Assembly (NCBI RefSeq): GCF_016900655.1
Contig: NZ_JACJKH010000020.1
Coordinates: 1-64,000 of the forward strand
DNA from: Drancourtella massiliensis
Lineage (GTDB): Bacteria > Bacillota > Clostridia > Lachnospirales > Lachnospiraceae
Reading direction: 5' to 3'
DNA length: 64,000 nt
Position 1 is the stretch's first letter. Every line of letters starts with the position of its first letter. Shown here piece by piece: positions 35,624 to 44,019 of the stretch. The notes under the pieces were generated by a model. The model saw only the letters and a list, made by a program, of their open reading frames with translations. It had not been told where the DNA came from and did not search any database. The position numbers and the translations under genes are program-made.

Positions 35624-36123
35624 CTTCGCTTCTCCCTGTCCAGTTCTCTCTGATTTGTGATCCGCACCACTTTGGATCCATACTTTCGCATCACACGTTG
35701 ATACTCCATTTTTGCCTTCCCGCTTCTTCCCTGATAAAGAATCCAGAAAACAAATTCCAGATCCAGTTTCTCTGTACATCCTTCTGTGATGGAGGATCTC
35801 GTTTTTCCATGATACCTTCTTGCCCGTTTCCATGCCCGGTAAAGACAGACAAGTCTTGGAAAATCAAGGAAAAGAATGCGGTCTGCTTCCTGCATCCTGC
35901 GCTCGTATTCCATACTGTGATAGTTCCCGTCAATCATCCAGGAATCATGACTGTCAAGAAATTCCCTGACTATTTTCTGTTCCTCTTCTTTCGGACGTTC
36001 TATCCATCCGGGCAGCCAGTGAACCTTATCCAGATGAAGAAGCGGAAGCCTTCTCTTTTTGGCAATCCATGCCGCGATGGTAGATTTTCCGCAGCCGCTG
36101 TGTCCGATAACCGCTACCTTCAA
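35608..36123 (-). CDS. P-loop nucleotide kinase-like protein (FlaR/topology modulation type)
   Basis: A 171-residue P-loop protein resembling adenylate-kinase-like 'DNA topology modulation' FlaR proteins. Walker A is VIGHSGCGKSTIAAWIA, followed by LLHLDKVHWLPGW and the conserved SWMIDGNYHS; DRILFLDFPRLVCLYRAWKR forms the next strand-helix. True substrate unknown, probably a small-molecule or nucleotide phosphotransferase. Confidence 0.8.
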   Translation of the reverse strand: MKVAVIGHSGCGKSTIAAWIAKKRRLPLLHLDKVHWLPGWIERPKEEEQKIVREFLDSHDSWMIDGNYHSMEYERRMQEADRILFLDFPRLVCLYRAWKRARRYHGKTRSSITEGCTEKLDLEFVFWILYQGRSGKAKMEYQRVMRKYGSKVVRITNQRELDREKRRWIKH

Positions 36124-36220
36124 GCTTTTTCCCTTCTTTCCTTTTCCATAGTTCTTCTTTTGCTACAGTATATTTTATCTGAAATTTCCCCTGATGTAAA
36201 TGTCGGATCTTCACCAAAAA

Positions 36221-36260
36221 AAGAGAAGCTTCGACTTCTTTTGAAAGTCCTGCTTCTCTT
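36221..36260 (-). terminator. terminator of the sucrose operon
   Basis: AAGAGAAGC/GCTTCTCTT with an inner GACT/AGTC stem, followed on the minus strand by a run of T. It lies six bases after the scrB stop codon. Confidence 0.85.
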
Positions 36261-36265
36261 CTTTT

Positions 36266-37720
36266 TTATTCTTCTGTCTTCCAGATTTCACATGTCCGGC
36301 ATCCGTTTACCGTAATCATCCGCTCCGGTTTTTCCAGATAGATTCTGGTTGTCATTACCACTTCTCCATCATTTACAAAAATCTCTGCAATCGAATTATC
36401 AATCAGCACAAGTGCATGTCTGATTTCCGATGCCGTCCGCCCGATCCGTATGGCTCTTCCTCCGCCGCAGGCAGATGGCTCTCCCTTTTTATTTAAGAAT
36501 GTCATTTGGATGCGGTCTGCTTCCATATGAATCGTCAAACCATTCTCTTCCGTTCCAATCCGGATTTCTGCCGGGATTCCTTCCTGCAATGCAGTTTCGA
36601 TTTTTACCATCTCTCTTCCAAAACGGCAAAGGGTCCCTTCTTCTCTTTTCCAGGATAGTGTATCGATCTCACATACCGGTCTCTGGTATACTGCTCCGTT
36701 TTCTATATGAAGCTCTCTTGGAATCGTCAGGCAGTGCTGCCATCCATTCTGTACAGACAGATTCCGGTGCGTCTCAATGGTATCCGGCACTCCGGCCCAT
36801 CCGATCAGAATTCTCCGTCCGTTCTCATCCTCGAATGACTGAGGTGCATAAAAGTCAAATCCCAGATCCCATTCCTGAAAGGTTTTTTCCGGAGTTTCAC
36901 CGTTTGTCAGAATCGAATAGCCGGACTGATACAGATTCTGGCAGCGTTCCGGTTCCGCAGGGAGTCCCTGTGGACAGTAGGAAAGAATTTTCTCTCCATC
37001 CAGTTCAAACAGATCCGGACATTCCCACATGTAGCCAAAATTTTCTTCCGGTAGAATCTCATGATCCAGCTTCCATTGTTTCTTATTATACGAAACATAG
37101 ACCAGCGCACAGCCGGTATCACGGCGTCTGTCACCATCGAAATCCCGTTTTCTTGCGCCAAGAATCATGTAGTAATGCCCCTGATCTTTCCATACTTTCG
37201 GATCCCGGATATGTGCTGTCATGTCTTCCGGATAATCTTTCATTCCAAGAAGAACCGTTTTTTCTGACATATGCTGTCCATCTTTTGAACTTACCAGCAG
37301 CTGGCTGGAAATTCTTCCTTCATCAATATAGTCATAGTCACCCGGCAGTTTGACATTTCCGGTATAAAAAAGATACATCGTTCCATCTTCTATCAGTGCA
37401 GATCCGGAATACACTCCGCTTCGGTCTTCCAGCCGGTCTGTCGTAAGAACCGGATCCTGATACTGCCAGTGCAGCAGATCCTGACTGGTACAATGCCCCC
37501 AGAAACCTCCTCCACCATTCACACTGAGCGGTGAATATTGAAAGTAAGCCTGATAAGTACCCTGAAACTGACACAGTCCGTTCGGGTCATTCAGCCAGCC
37601 GACCGGCGGCATGATATGATACTTCATCCGGAAAGGACAGCTGTTCAGTCTGTCCTTTTGCCGGTTTTCTTCTGCTCTGACTTTATTCACCCAGTTTTCA
37701 TTTTCTATTTCTTTTCCCAT
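36266..37720 (-). CDS. scrB: sucrose-6-phosphate hydrolase (GH32)
   Basis: A 484-residue cytoplasmic beta-fructosidase that splits sucrose-6-phosphate to glucose-6-phosphate and fructose. GH32 motifs: MPPVGWLNDPNGLCQFQGTY (nucleophile Asp), HIRDPKVWKDQGHYYMI (RDP transition-state Asp) and GYMWECPDLFELDGE (acid/base Glu), then the beta-sandwich C-terminal domain. It follows scrA by ten bases, so the transported and phosphorylated sugar passes straight to it. Confidence 0.93.
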   Translation of the reverse strand: MGKEIENENWVNKVRAEENRQKDRLNSCPFRMKYHIMPPVGWLNDPNGLCQFQGTYQAYFQYSPLSVNGGGGFWGHCTSQDLLHWQYQDPVLTTDRLEDRSGVYSGSALIEDGTMYLFYTGNVKLPGDYDYIDEGRISSQLLVSSKDGQHMSEKTVLLGMKDYPEDMTAHIRDPKVWKDQGHYYMILGARKRDFDGDRRRDTGCALVYVSYNKKQWKLDHEILPEENFGYMWECPDLFELDGEKILSYCPQGLPAEPERCQNLYQSGYSILTNGETPEKTFQEWDLGFDFYAPQSFEDENGRRILIGWAGVPDTIETHRNLSVQNGWQHCLTIPRELHIENGAVYQRPVCEIDTLSWKREEGTLCRFGREMVKIETALQEGIPAEIRIGTEENGLTIHMEADRIQMTFLNKKGEPSACGGGRAIRIGRTASEIRHALVLIDNSIAEIFVNDGEVVMTTRIYLEKPERMITVNGCRTCEIWKTEE

Positions 37721-37730
37721 ATCGGTTCCT

Positions 37731-39689
37731 CTACTTCACGATTTCCAAAATCCGGTCACCAACCTGAACCGGTTTGTCTGCTTCTTTCTCAAGACGGCTG
37801 TCTGCCACTGGTTCTGTAATGATCAGACTGGTCGTTGTATCATATCCTTCTGCCTTGATCTTTTCCTGATCAAATTCCAGAAGCAGCTCTCCTTTTTTCA
37901 CACTTCTTCCCTGCCCGGTATGAAGAGTGAAATACCTTCCTCCGAGATTAACCGTATCAATTCCTACATGAATCAGAATTCCATTTCCTGCTTTTGTGCG
38001 AAGTCCCAGAGCATGTTTCGTATCCATGACAATCTCAACATCTGCATCTGCCGGGGCGTAAATCGCTCCCTCTTTTGGTACAATCGCAATTCCATCGCCG
38101 AGTACTTTCCGGGCAAAGGTCTGGTCGTTGACTTCCTCAATTCCGATCAGATCGCCTTTCGTAAATGCACCGATTTCTTCCGGAAGTGCTGCTGTTTCTT
38201 CCTGAGCCTCTTCCCTGGCTTCGACTGTTTTTACTGTTTCTTTCTGTTCTACTGTCGATACAGGTACTGCCTGTACAGCGCTCTTTTTATCAAATCCGAT
38301 TCCGATCAGGAATGCAAAGAGGAAGCCTGCCGCAAGCGCAATCACATGAGCAATGATATAATTGATATATCCATTGTGTGCCGGGTCTGCAAGTGCGATT
38401 CCCGGTACTACTGTGGTTCCAAATCCAAGTGCCGCAAGATCTGTGAAATAAACAACTGCACCTCCAATTGCTCCGCCGATACATCCGCCGATCAGTGGAT
38501 AACGATATCTTAAGTTCACACCAAACAGTGCCGGCTCCGTAATTCCAAACAGTACGGAAATAAAACTTGGAATACATAATTCTTTTGCCTTTGCATCTTT
38601 TAAATTTCTTGCAAGATATCCAAGTACTGCCCCGCCCTGTGCAATGATTGCTACAGACATCAGCAGATTTAAAAAGTTTCTTCCGGTATCGACAAGAAGC
38701 TGTGATTCAATTGCGCCAAATACGTGATGAAGACCGGTAATAACGATTAGCTGCTGTACCCCGGAGAATGCCGCGTATCCAATCACTCCAAGGTTCTGAG
38801 TCATCCATACAAGTACGCTCGTAATTCCATTTGCAAGTCCTCTTCCTACCGGTCCGATAATCATAAACAAAAGGAAGGAGCTGACAAGTGTTGTCAAAAG
38901 TGGTGATACAAGCAGACGGATCACTTCCGGTACTTTCTTCTCAAAGAAAATATCAAGTTTTGCAGTAACAATACCAATCAGCAGCGCGACAATAATACCG
39001 CCCTGGAAACCGATAAGGTCAACCGGAAGTCCAAAAATATGGAGTGTAGTTACTTCCACCGTTCCCTGTGCTGCCGCACTGGCATCTGCCAGACTGTTCG
39101 TCAGCATGATACAGCCGATTACAATACCCATGATCGGCCTTCCGCCAAACCGTTTGACCGTACTGTACGCAACACACAGAGGCAGGAATCCGAAGATCGC
39201 ACCGGAGGAAATATTAATCAGCCGTGCAATTCCATAAAGTGTTGCGTTGTCTTCCACAATCTGCAGATTTCCAAGTACACTGGAAAGTCCGGTTAAAAGA
39301 GCTGCTGCCAGGATTCCCGGCATGATTTCAATAAATACATCAGAAAGAGCCTTGACTGCTCTCTGCAGTGGATTCATCCTCTTATTTGCTTTTGTTTTCA
39401 GATCTCCAAGGCTCATACTGTCCATATGGATAGATTCTGCAAGCACCTGGCATACATCATTTACCAGCCCTGCTCCAAAAATGATCTGAAGCTGATCCCC
39501 TGCCACAAACACACCTTTTACCAGATCCACATCTTCAATCGCCTTGATATCTGCCTTATCATTATCTTCCAGAACAAGTCTCAGACGTGTCGCACAGTGG
39601 GCGATTCCTAAAATATTGTTTCTTCCGCCCGAAAGCCTGACAAGTTCGGATGATATATTTTCGTATCGTTGTCTTTTTTCCGCATCCAT
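37731..39689 (-). CDS. scrA: sucrose-type PTS transporter subunit IIBCA
   Basis: A 652-residue phosphotransferase permease with all three domains. EIIB holds the phospho-Cys32 in GIAHCATRLRLVLED; the EIIC membrane domain follows (EIMPGILAAALLTGL, GHNxY-like region DPAHNGYINYIIAH); EIIA carries the phospho-His in GNGILIHVGIDTVNLGGRYF then TLHTGQGR. The beta-glucoside/sucrose class imports and phosphorylates its sugar; with scrB beside it sucrose is the likely substrate. The ATG at 39689 has GGGAGGT eight bases upstream; an upstream in-frame ATG at 39722 lacks one. Confidence 0.9.
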   Translation of the reverse strand: MDAEKRQRYENISSELVRLSGGRNNILGIAHCATRLRLVLEDNDKADIKAIEDVDLVKGVFVAGDQLQIIFGAGLVNDVCQVLAESIHMDSMSLGDLKTKANKRMNPLQRAVKALSDVFIEIMPGILAAALLTGLSSVLGNLQIVEDNATLYGIARLINISSGAIFGFLPLCVAYSTVKRFGGRPIMGIVIGCIMLTNSLADASAAAQGTVEVTTLHIFGLPVDLIGFQGGIIVALLIGIVTAKLDIFFEKKVPEVIRLLVSPLLTTLVSSFLLFMIIGPVGRGLANGITSVLVWMTQNLGVIGYAAFSGVQQLIVITGLHHVFGAIESQLLVDTGRNFLNLLMSVAIIAQGGAVLGYLARNLKDAKAKELCIPSFISVLFGITEPALFGVNLRYRYPLIGGCIGGAIGGAVVYFTDLAALGFGTTVVPGIALADPAHNGYINYIIAHVIALAAGFLFAFLIGIGFDKKSAVQAVPVSTVEQKETVKTVEAREEAQEETAALPEEIGAFTKGDLIGIEEVNDQTFARKVLGDGIAIVPKEGAIYAPADADVEIVMDTKHALGLRTKAGNGILIHVGIDTVNLGGRYFTLHTGQGRSVKKGELLLEFDQEKIKAEGYDTTTSLIITEPVADSRLEKEADKPVQVGDRILEIVK

Positions 39690-39873
39690 GCTTGATACCT
39701 CCCATAAAAATTCAATCCTCATGATGCAGTTATGTACACTCCTGCTGTTTCACCGCGGTATGAACAAATGCTGTATTCTTTGTTCTTGTAATTCTAATTA
39801 TAACGGTTTATACTGAATATAATATAGACAAATGTTGTTTAACTATATAGTTTTGTTGGTTCTTGGAGGATTT

Positions 39874-40695
39874 ATGAAGGATTATATTTTTTCAAATGAT
39901 TTTTCCCGCAATCTCGACGCCATGATCTATACCTGCGGTTTTGAAACCTGTGTGCCGTCCCACAGTTATGGCCCTGTTGTGCGCAGCGGCTATCTGATTC
40001 ATTATATTTTAAAAGGAAAAGGCATTTATAAAACAGACGGACATCTTTACCATCTTTCCGAGGGAGATGCCTTTCTGATCCGTCCCAATACGCTGATTTA
40101 CTATGAAGCGGATAAGTACGATCCATGGACCTATACCTGGATTGGTTTCCAGGGTATCAAGATCGAAGAGTATCTGAAACGAACCTCTCTTCTGGAAACG
40201 CCTTATTTCCACTACGGGAAGGACGACCGTGTCAGACTGTGCCATGAAAAAATGTTTGAAGCGTACCAGCTTCCGGAAAACCGCGACCTCATGATGAACA
40301 GCATCCTTTATGAATATCTTTACCTCCTGGCGAGTAAATTCCCACGGGCATACATCCCGCCGAAAGAAAAAAAGATCTCTTATGTGGAGGAGGCACTGCG
40401 CTATATTGAGAATAATTACGCCCATCCTGTCAATATTCAGGTCATCGCCGACCATCTGAATATTGAACGCACTTATCTTTACCGCCTGTTCAAAGATATC
40501 ACCGGCAGTTCTCCTCAGGAATATCTGCTTGACTACCGGATCCGGCGAGCCTGCACACTGTTAAAAGATACCGACCTTACAATCAACGATATTGCCAGAT
40601 CTGTCGGATATGATGATGCGCTCTACTTTTCCCGCCTCTTCAAACAGAAAAAGGGCCGCACTCCGACCCAATACCGAAAAGAGAAGAAAGGCTGA
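39874..40695 (+). CDS. AraC family regulator of the sucrose locus
   Basis: A 273-residue regulator: an N-terminal cupin sugar-sensing domain (SGYLIHYILKGKGIYKTDGH, EGDAFLIRPNTLIYYEADKY) and a C-terminal AraC double helix-turn-helix (IQVIADHLNIERTYLYRLFK, IARSVGYDDALYFSRLFKQK). It diverges from scrA, so it is the likely activator of the sucrose operon (MsmR/RafR type). TTGGAGGA precedes the ATG at 39874. AACTATATAGTT (39841-39852), a perfect palindrome just upstream, is a possible site. Confidence 0.9.
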   Translation: MKDYIFSNDFSRNLDAMIYTCGFETCVPSHSYGPVVRSGYLIHYILKGKGIYKTDGHLYHLSEGDAFLIRPNTLIYYEADKYDPWTYTWIGFQGIKIEEYLKRTSLLETPYFHYGKDDRVRLCHEKMFEAYQLPENRDLMMNSILYEYLYLLASKFPRAYIPPKEKKISYVEEALRYIENNYAHPVNIQVIADHLNIERTYLYRLFKDITGSSPQEYLLDYRIRRACTLLKDTDLTINDIARSVGYDDALYFSRLFKQKKGRTPTQYRKEKKG

Positions 40696-40711
40696 TGCCC
40701 TTCTTCTCTTT
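40678..40711. terminator. bidirectional terminator overlapping the araC-type stop
   Basis: AAAGAGAAGAAAGGC pairs with GCCCTTCTTCTCTTT (one mismatch) around a four-base loop that contains the stop codon of the AraC-type gene. It separates two convergent genes. Confidence 0.75.
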
Positions 40712-40716
40712 GTTCC

Positions 40717-41247
40717 TTATGCTGTATGGTACACGATCTTTTCAAGCTTTCCGACCCTCTCCTGCAGATCGGATACATTTTCTACAAGGAGCTGAATCGT
40801 TCCTGTCTCCATCTGAATCCCATTTACTACTTTTGTTAGATTGTCGATCTTCATATCCAGACGGTTGTAATGCTTCGTACTGATTTCCTGGACACGATCC
40901 ACCTCTTCCAGGATACTATTTTCTAACTCCCGTCCCTTTATATCCATTCTGGCTATCAGGTCATCCCGAAGCTTTTGGTTCTGTTCATCCATTCTGATTG
41001 TCAGGTCATCCCGAAGCTTTTGATTCTGTTCATCCATTCTGATTGTCAGGTCATCCCGAAGCTTTTGATTCTGTTCATCCATTCTTACTACAAGTTCGTC
41101 TCTGAGTTTCTGATTCTGCTCGTCCATTCTGGTTATGAGCCGGTCTTCCAGATTCTGGTTCTGCTCATCCATTCGGGCCACAAGCCGGTCTTCCATACCA
41201 AACATCAAGTTTTGAATACTTTGTAAATCTTCCTGTGTTAATGCCAT
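40717..41247 (-). CDS. coiled-coil protein with tandem 15-residue repeats
   Basis: A 176-residue, almost wholly helical protein. Five copies of MDEQNQ(K/N)LxDxLxxR, each exactly 15 residues, start at residues 26, 41, 56, 71 and 86, with a sixth degenerate copy (MDIKGRELENSI) at 101. The remainder (ISTKHYNRLDMKIDNLTKVV, VSDLQERVGKLEKIVYHTA) also shows heptads. No signal peptide or membrane helix, so probably cytoplasmic. Similar short coiled-coil proteins are common in gut Firmicutes with no known role. Confidence 0.7.
   Translation of the reverse strand: MALTQEDLQSIQNLMFGMEDRLVARMDEQNQNLEDRLITRMDEQNQKLRDELVVRMDEQNQKLRDDLTIRMDEQNQKLRDDLTIRMDEQNQKLRDDLIARMDIKGRELENSILEEVDRVQEISTKHYNRLDMKIDNLTKVVNGIQMETGTIQLLVENVSDLQERVGKLEKIVYHTA
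40948..41172 (-). repeat. 45-bp tandem repeat, five copies
   Basis: In-frame 45-bp units encoding the MDEQNQ repeats. The two middle units are nearly identical at the DNA level, so copy number could change by slippage without breaking the frame. Confidence 0.85.
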
Positions 41248-41322
41248 TTTTCTCTCCCCTTTCTCCCCCTCTACTAGTTATTAAGTATAGCATACTGTTT
41301 GATACCTGTCTATTTTCCTTCA

Positions 41323-41865
41323 TTACAATTTTTTCATCATCCAGTATGCATCTGCATAGGTGCCGTCCAAATATTTCATATTATCAGGCAGCTTTCCGTA
41401 CATCTGAAAGCCAATGCTTTCATAAAGACGAATTGCTCTTTGATTGTCAGCAACTACTTCCAGTTCCATCTGTTCGTATCCTTTTTCCTTTGCAATCTCC
41501 AGAAGTTTTTCGATCATGGCACGTCCGATTCCCATGCCTGTGTATTTCTGGTAAAGCGCAATTCCCATCGTTGCGCGGTGCTGATAGCGGGATGTCGATA
41601 CACCGGTAAAGGAGCAGTTTCCTATATAGGTTCCATTCAAAAAAGCAAGAAGCATCAGATCTGTTTGGGAATCATTGGTTCTTTTTATAAATTGTTCTTC
41701 CTGCTCTACTGTCATCTGAATTTCCTCCGGTTCTTTTGCAAGAAATCTGGTTTCCGCACAGGTCTTTTTCAGATAGTCAATCAGCATCTGTGCATCCTGC
41801 TCCGTGGCAGTCCGTAAAATAATCGCTTGCCCTTTTGTGCGAATTGTCATTTCTGGAACTCTCAT
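41323..41865 (-). CDS. GNAT family N-acetyltransferase
   Basis: A 180-residue acetyltransferase. The acetyl-CoA loop is TMGIALYQKYTGMGIGRAMI, preceded by the beta strand LMLLAFLNGTYIGNCSFTGV and followed by YEQMELEVVADNQRAIRLYE then SIGFQMYGKLPDN, as in RimI/L-type enzymes. The acceptor substrate is unknown. AAGGAG precedes the start. Confidence 0.88.
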   Translation of the reverse strand: MRVPEMTIRTKGQAIILRTATEQDAQMLIDYLKKTCAETRFLAKEPEEIQMTVEQEEQFIKRTNDSQTDLMLLAFLNGTYIGNCSFTGVSTSRYQHRATMGIALYQKYTGMGIGRAMIEKLLEIAKEKGYEQMELEVVADNQRAIRLYESIGFQMYGKLPDNMKYLDGTYADAYWMMKKL

Positions 41866-41891
41866 TTTTCTACGCTCCTTCCCTTTCCTGT

Positions 41892-42485
41892 CTAAGAAGC
41901 GGAAATCTCCGCCATTTTTTCTTCGATCTCTTTCTCACCAGCCTGCATGGCACGAAGTGTTTTATCGAACAGATCGTTTAATTCCCATCCAAGCTGCTCT
42001 ACTCCTGTCCGGATAATTTCTCTGGAGCATCCGGCCGCAAACCGTTTGTCTTTAAATTTCTTCTTCACACTGGATACTTCCATATCTGACACACTTTTCG
42101 ATGGACGCATCAGAGCTGCCGCCCAAATCAGTCCGGTCAATTCATCTGCTGCAAAAAGCACTTTTTCCATCTCATGCACCGGCTCCACATCACTGCACAC
42201 ACCATATCCGTGGGAGCAGACCGAATGAATCAGCTCCTTACTCGCTCCTCCCTTTTCCAGAAGTTCCGGCGCTTTCTTACAGTGTTCTTCCGGAAACTGT
42301 TCAAAATCAATATCGTGAAGCAGACCGACGATTCCCCAGTATTCTTTCTCCTCTCCATATCCGAGTTCCTCTGCATACCAGCGCATAACAGTCTCCACGG
42401 TAACCGCATGACGGAGATGAAACTCCTCCTGATTATAAGTTTTTAAAAGATTCCACGCTTCTTCTCTTGTAAGATTGCTTTCCAT
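41892..42485 (-). CDS. HD domain-containing hydrolase
   Basis: A 197-residue HD-superfamily protein: LRHAVTVETVMRWYAEELGY begins the domain, YWGIVGLLHDIDFEQFPEEH has the HD pair, HSVCSHGYGVCSD supplies a further metal His, and LFAADELTGLIWAAALMRPS the final Asp. It resembles the predicted metal-dependent hydrolases of Clostridia whose substrates are unknown. GGAGG precedes the start. Confidence 0.85.
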   Translation of the reverse strand: MESNLTREEAWNLLKTYNQEEFHLRHAVTVETVMRWYAEELGYGEEKEYWGIVGLLHDIDFEQFPEEHCKKAPELLEKGGASKELIHSVCSHGYGVCSDVEPVHEMEKVLFAADELTGLIWAAALMRPSKSVSDMEVSSVKKKFKDKRFAAGCSREIIRTGVEQLGWELNDLFDKTLRAMQAGEKEIEEKMAEISAS

Positions 42486-42536
42486 TTCTTTTCTCCTCCC
42501 TTTTACTTCCTGACTTATTATATTCTAAATTTCAAA

Positions 42537-42749
42537 TTAAACATTACTGTCGTCCAGATACCATTTTAACTCCTTTGCCGGAACAATCGTATACTGCTCC
42601 GGTCCTTCTCCGGTTCTCATAATGACATTTCGTATCCCTGCCTGAATGATACTTCTGGCACACAGCGGGCATGGATTCGCCTTATGAATCGAATTATCTT
42701 CCGGATTGACACCGGCTTCCCTTTTTCCGGTTTTACCATGCGAATACAC
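42537..42749 (-). pseudogene. C-terminal fragment of a CMP/dCMP-type deaminase
   Basis: The frame has the second zinc-ligand motif of cytidine/deoxycytidylate deaminases, NPCPLCARSIIQAGIRNVIM, and a short C-terminal strand. The first motif (H-A-E with the catalytic Glu) is missing, so the protein cannot be an active deaminase. The only possible start is a GTG lying on top of the ribosome-site-like run. I read it as a remnant cut at its 5' end. Confidence 0.6.
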
Positions 42750-42754
42750 CCCCT

Positions 42755-43132
42755 TTACTTTCGTAATGCAAAATCGCTGGCTTCCTTTATCCAGTCCATT
42801 AATTCGTCATCCACTTCCTCCACACTGGAAATCAGCACATGATGTGTCCATCTGTTCGGATATGGTTCCGTAGCTGCATCAATTCTTGACGACTCCACTT
42901 TGTACTCCAGACCAAAAGTCACAACAAGCCATGGATCCGGCCTGTCCTTTGCCTTTCGCACTTTTACAAACGAAACACAAGCAAAAAAGCGCTTATTAAT
43001 AAAGGAAATCTGTGTCTTTTGCACTTTCATCTGCACACCCGGAATTTCATCCAGAATCCGCTCTTTGAGTTTCTCATATAATGGAAGCGCATTCGGATAT
43101 TTCTCAAAAAACAAAAGTTCTGCATCATTCAT
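42755..43132 (-). CDS. DUF5655 domain-containing protein
   Basis: A 125-residue cytoplasmic protein: VQMKVQKTQISFINKRFFAC, then WLVVTFGLEYKVESSRID and RWTHHVLISSVEEVDDELMD. This pattern is that of the DUF5655 family, which has no established function. GGGGGGAGAG precedes the start. Confidence 0.72.
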   Translation of the reverse strand: MNDAELLFFEKYPNALPLYEKLKERILDEIPGVQMKVQKTQISFINKRFFACVSFVKVRKAKDRPDPWLVVTFGLEYKVESSRIDAATEPYPNRWTHHVLISSVEEVDDELMDWIKEASDFALRK

Positions 43133-43153
43133 GTTTTTCTCTCCCCCCTGGTG

Positions 43154-43909
43154 TTACAATGTCCCAAAATATGCAGCCGTATGATTGCCCATTGTCAATA
43201 TCCCATCCTTCTGATACTTCGCAAACAGATCCCGCAGTGCTTTCAGCTATTCCTGATAACGTGCATCTCCTTCTTTCAGCGAATAGGAGCCGGACAGGCT
43301 TCTGCTGATAAACGTCTCTTCTGAGTAATAAAGCGGATTTGCAAACTCTATGTACTGATATCTGTCATCAAAAAATGCCCGGATTCGTTCATCGTCTTTC
43401 TGAATTCCGCCGCTGTACCCTTTGAAATCCGGACAGTAGTTCCGGTAGATTTCGTATGCCTCCTGATTCAGTTGGTCGTTCATATCCCTCACATTCCAGA
43501 TCAGAAAGACCTTTCCGCCGGGCTTCAGGATTCTCCGGCACTCCTTTGCAAAAGCCGGCACATCAAACCAGTGAAATGCCTGGGCGGTTGTGACGAAATC
43601 AGCGGAATGATCTTCCAGAGTGGTTCCGGCTTCTGTTCCTTTTACCGGGTAGAACCGCACAAATCCGGAAAGTTCTTCCACTGCCTTTTCCTTCATATCA
43701 TCGTTTGGCTCTACACCATACACAGTACACCCGCGTTCCAGCAACTGTCCTGCAAATTTTCCGGTACCGGACCCGATGTCTGCAATAACCGAGGCACTGG
43801 AAAATCCATAATCCGGGAACAAAGCCTCCACAAATTCCTGCGCATATACCGGTCTGCCCACAACATAATCCTGCGCCCGCCCGTCAAACTTCTGCAATGT
43901 ACTTCTCAT
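43154..43909 (-). pseudogene. SAM-dependent methyltransferase with in-frame amber stop
   Basis: A class I methyltransferase: the SAM-binding motif is SVIADIGSGTGKFAGQLLER, followed by VYGVEPNDDMKEKA, ADFVTTAQAFHWFD and ILKPGGKVFLIWNVRD. The start at 43909 has GGGAGGT upstream. A TAG at 43247-43249 interrupts the frame after residue 220; the same frame then continues for 30 residues (LKALRDLFAKYQKDG ...) to a TAA at 43154, which matches the C-terminal helix of relatives of about 250 residues. The core domain is intact, so the shortened protein may still fold. Confidence 0.75.
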
Positions 43910-44019
43910 AACTGGACCTCCCTTTTGCTTCACTTCTGCTGCTTTTCTATCTATTATACTGGAAAGTAAAACTTCTGTATAGCAAAAGAACCCTGACATT
44001 GCAGGATTCTTTTCGTTGC

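Noticed and set aside
39690-39873. Catabolite-repression (cre) site in the scrA/AraC intergenic region
   Set aside because: The region is AT-rich with several TATAAT-like words, but I found no sequence that matches the cre consensus well enough to report.
40975-41226. Plus-strand frame with its own tandem repeat
   Set aside because: The repeat is only the complement of the 45-bp coiled-coil repeat on the minus strand.
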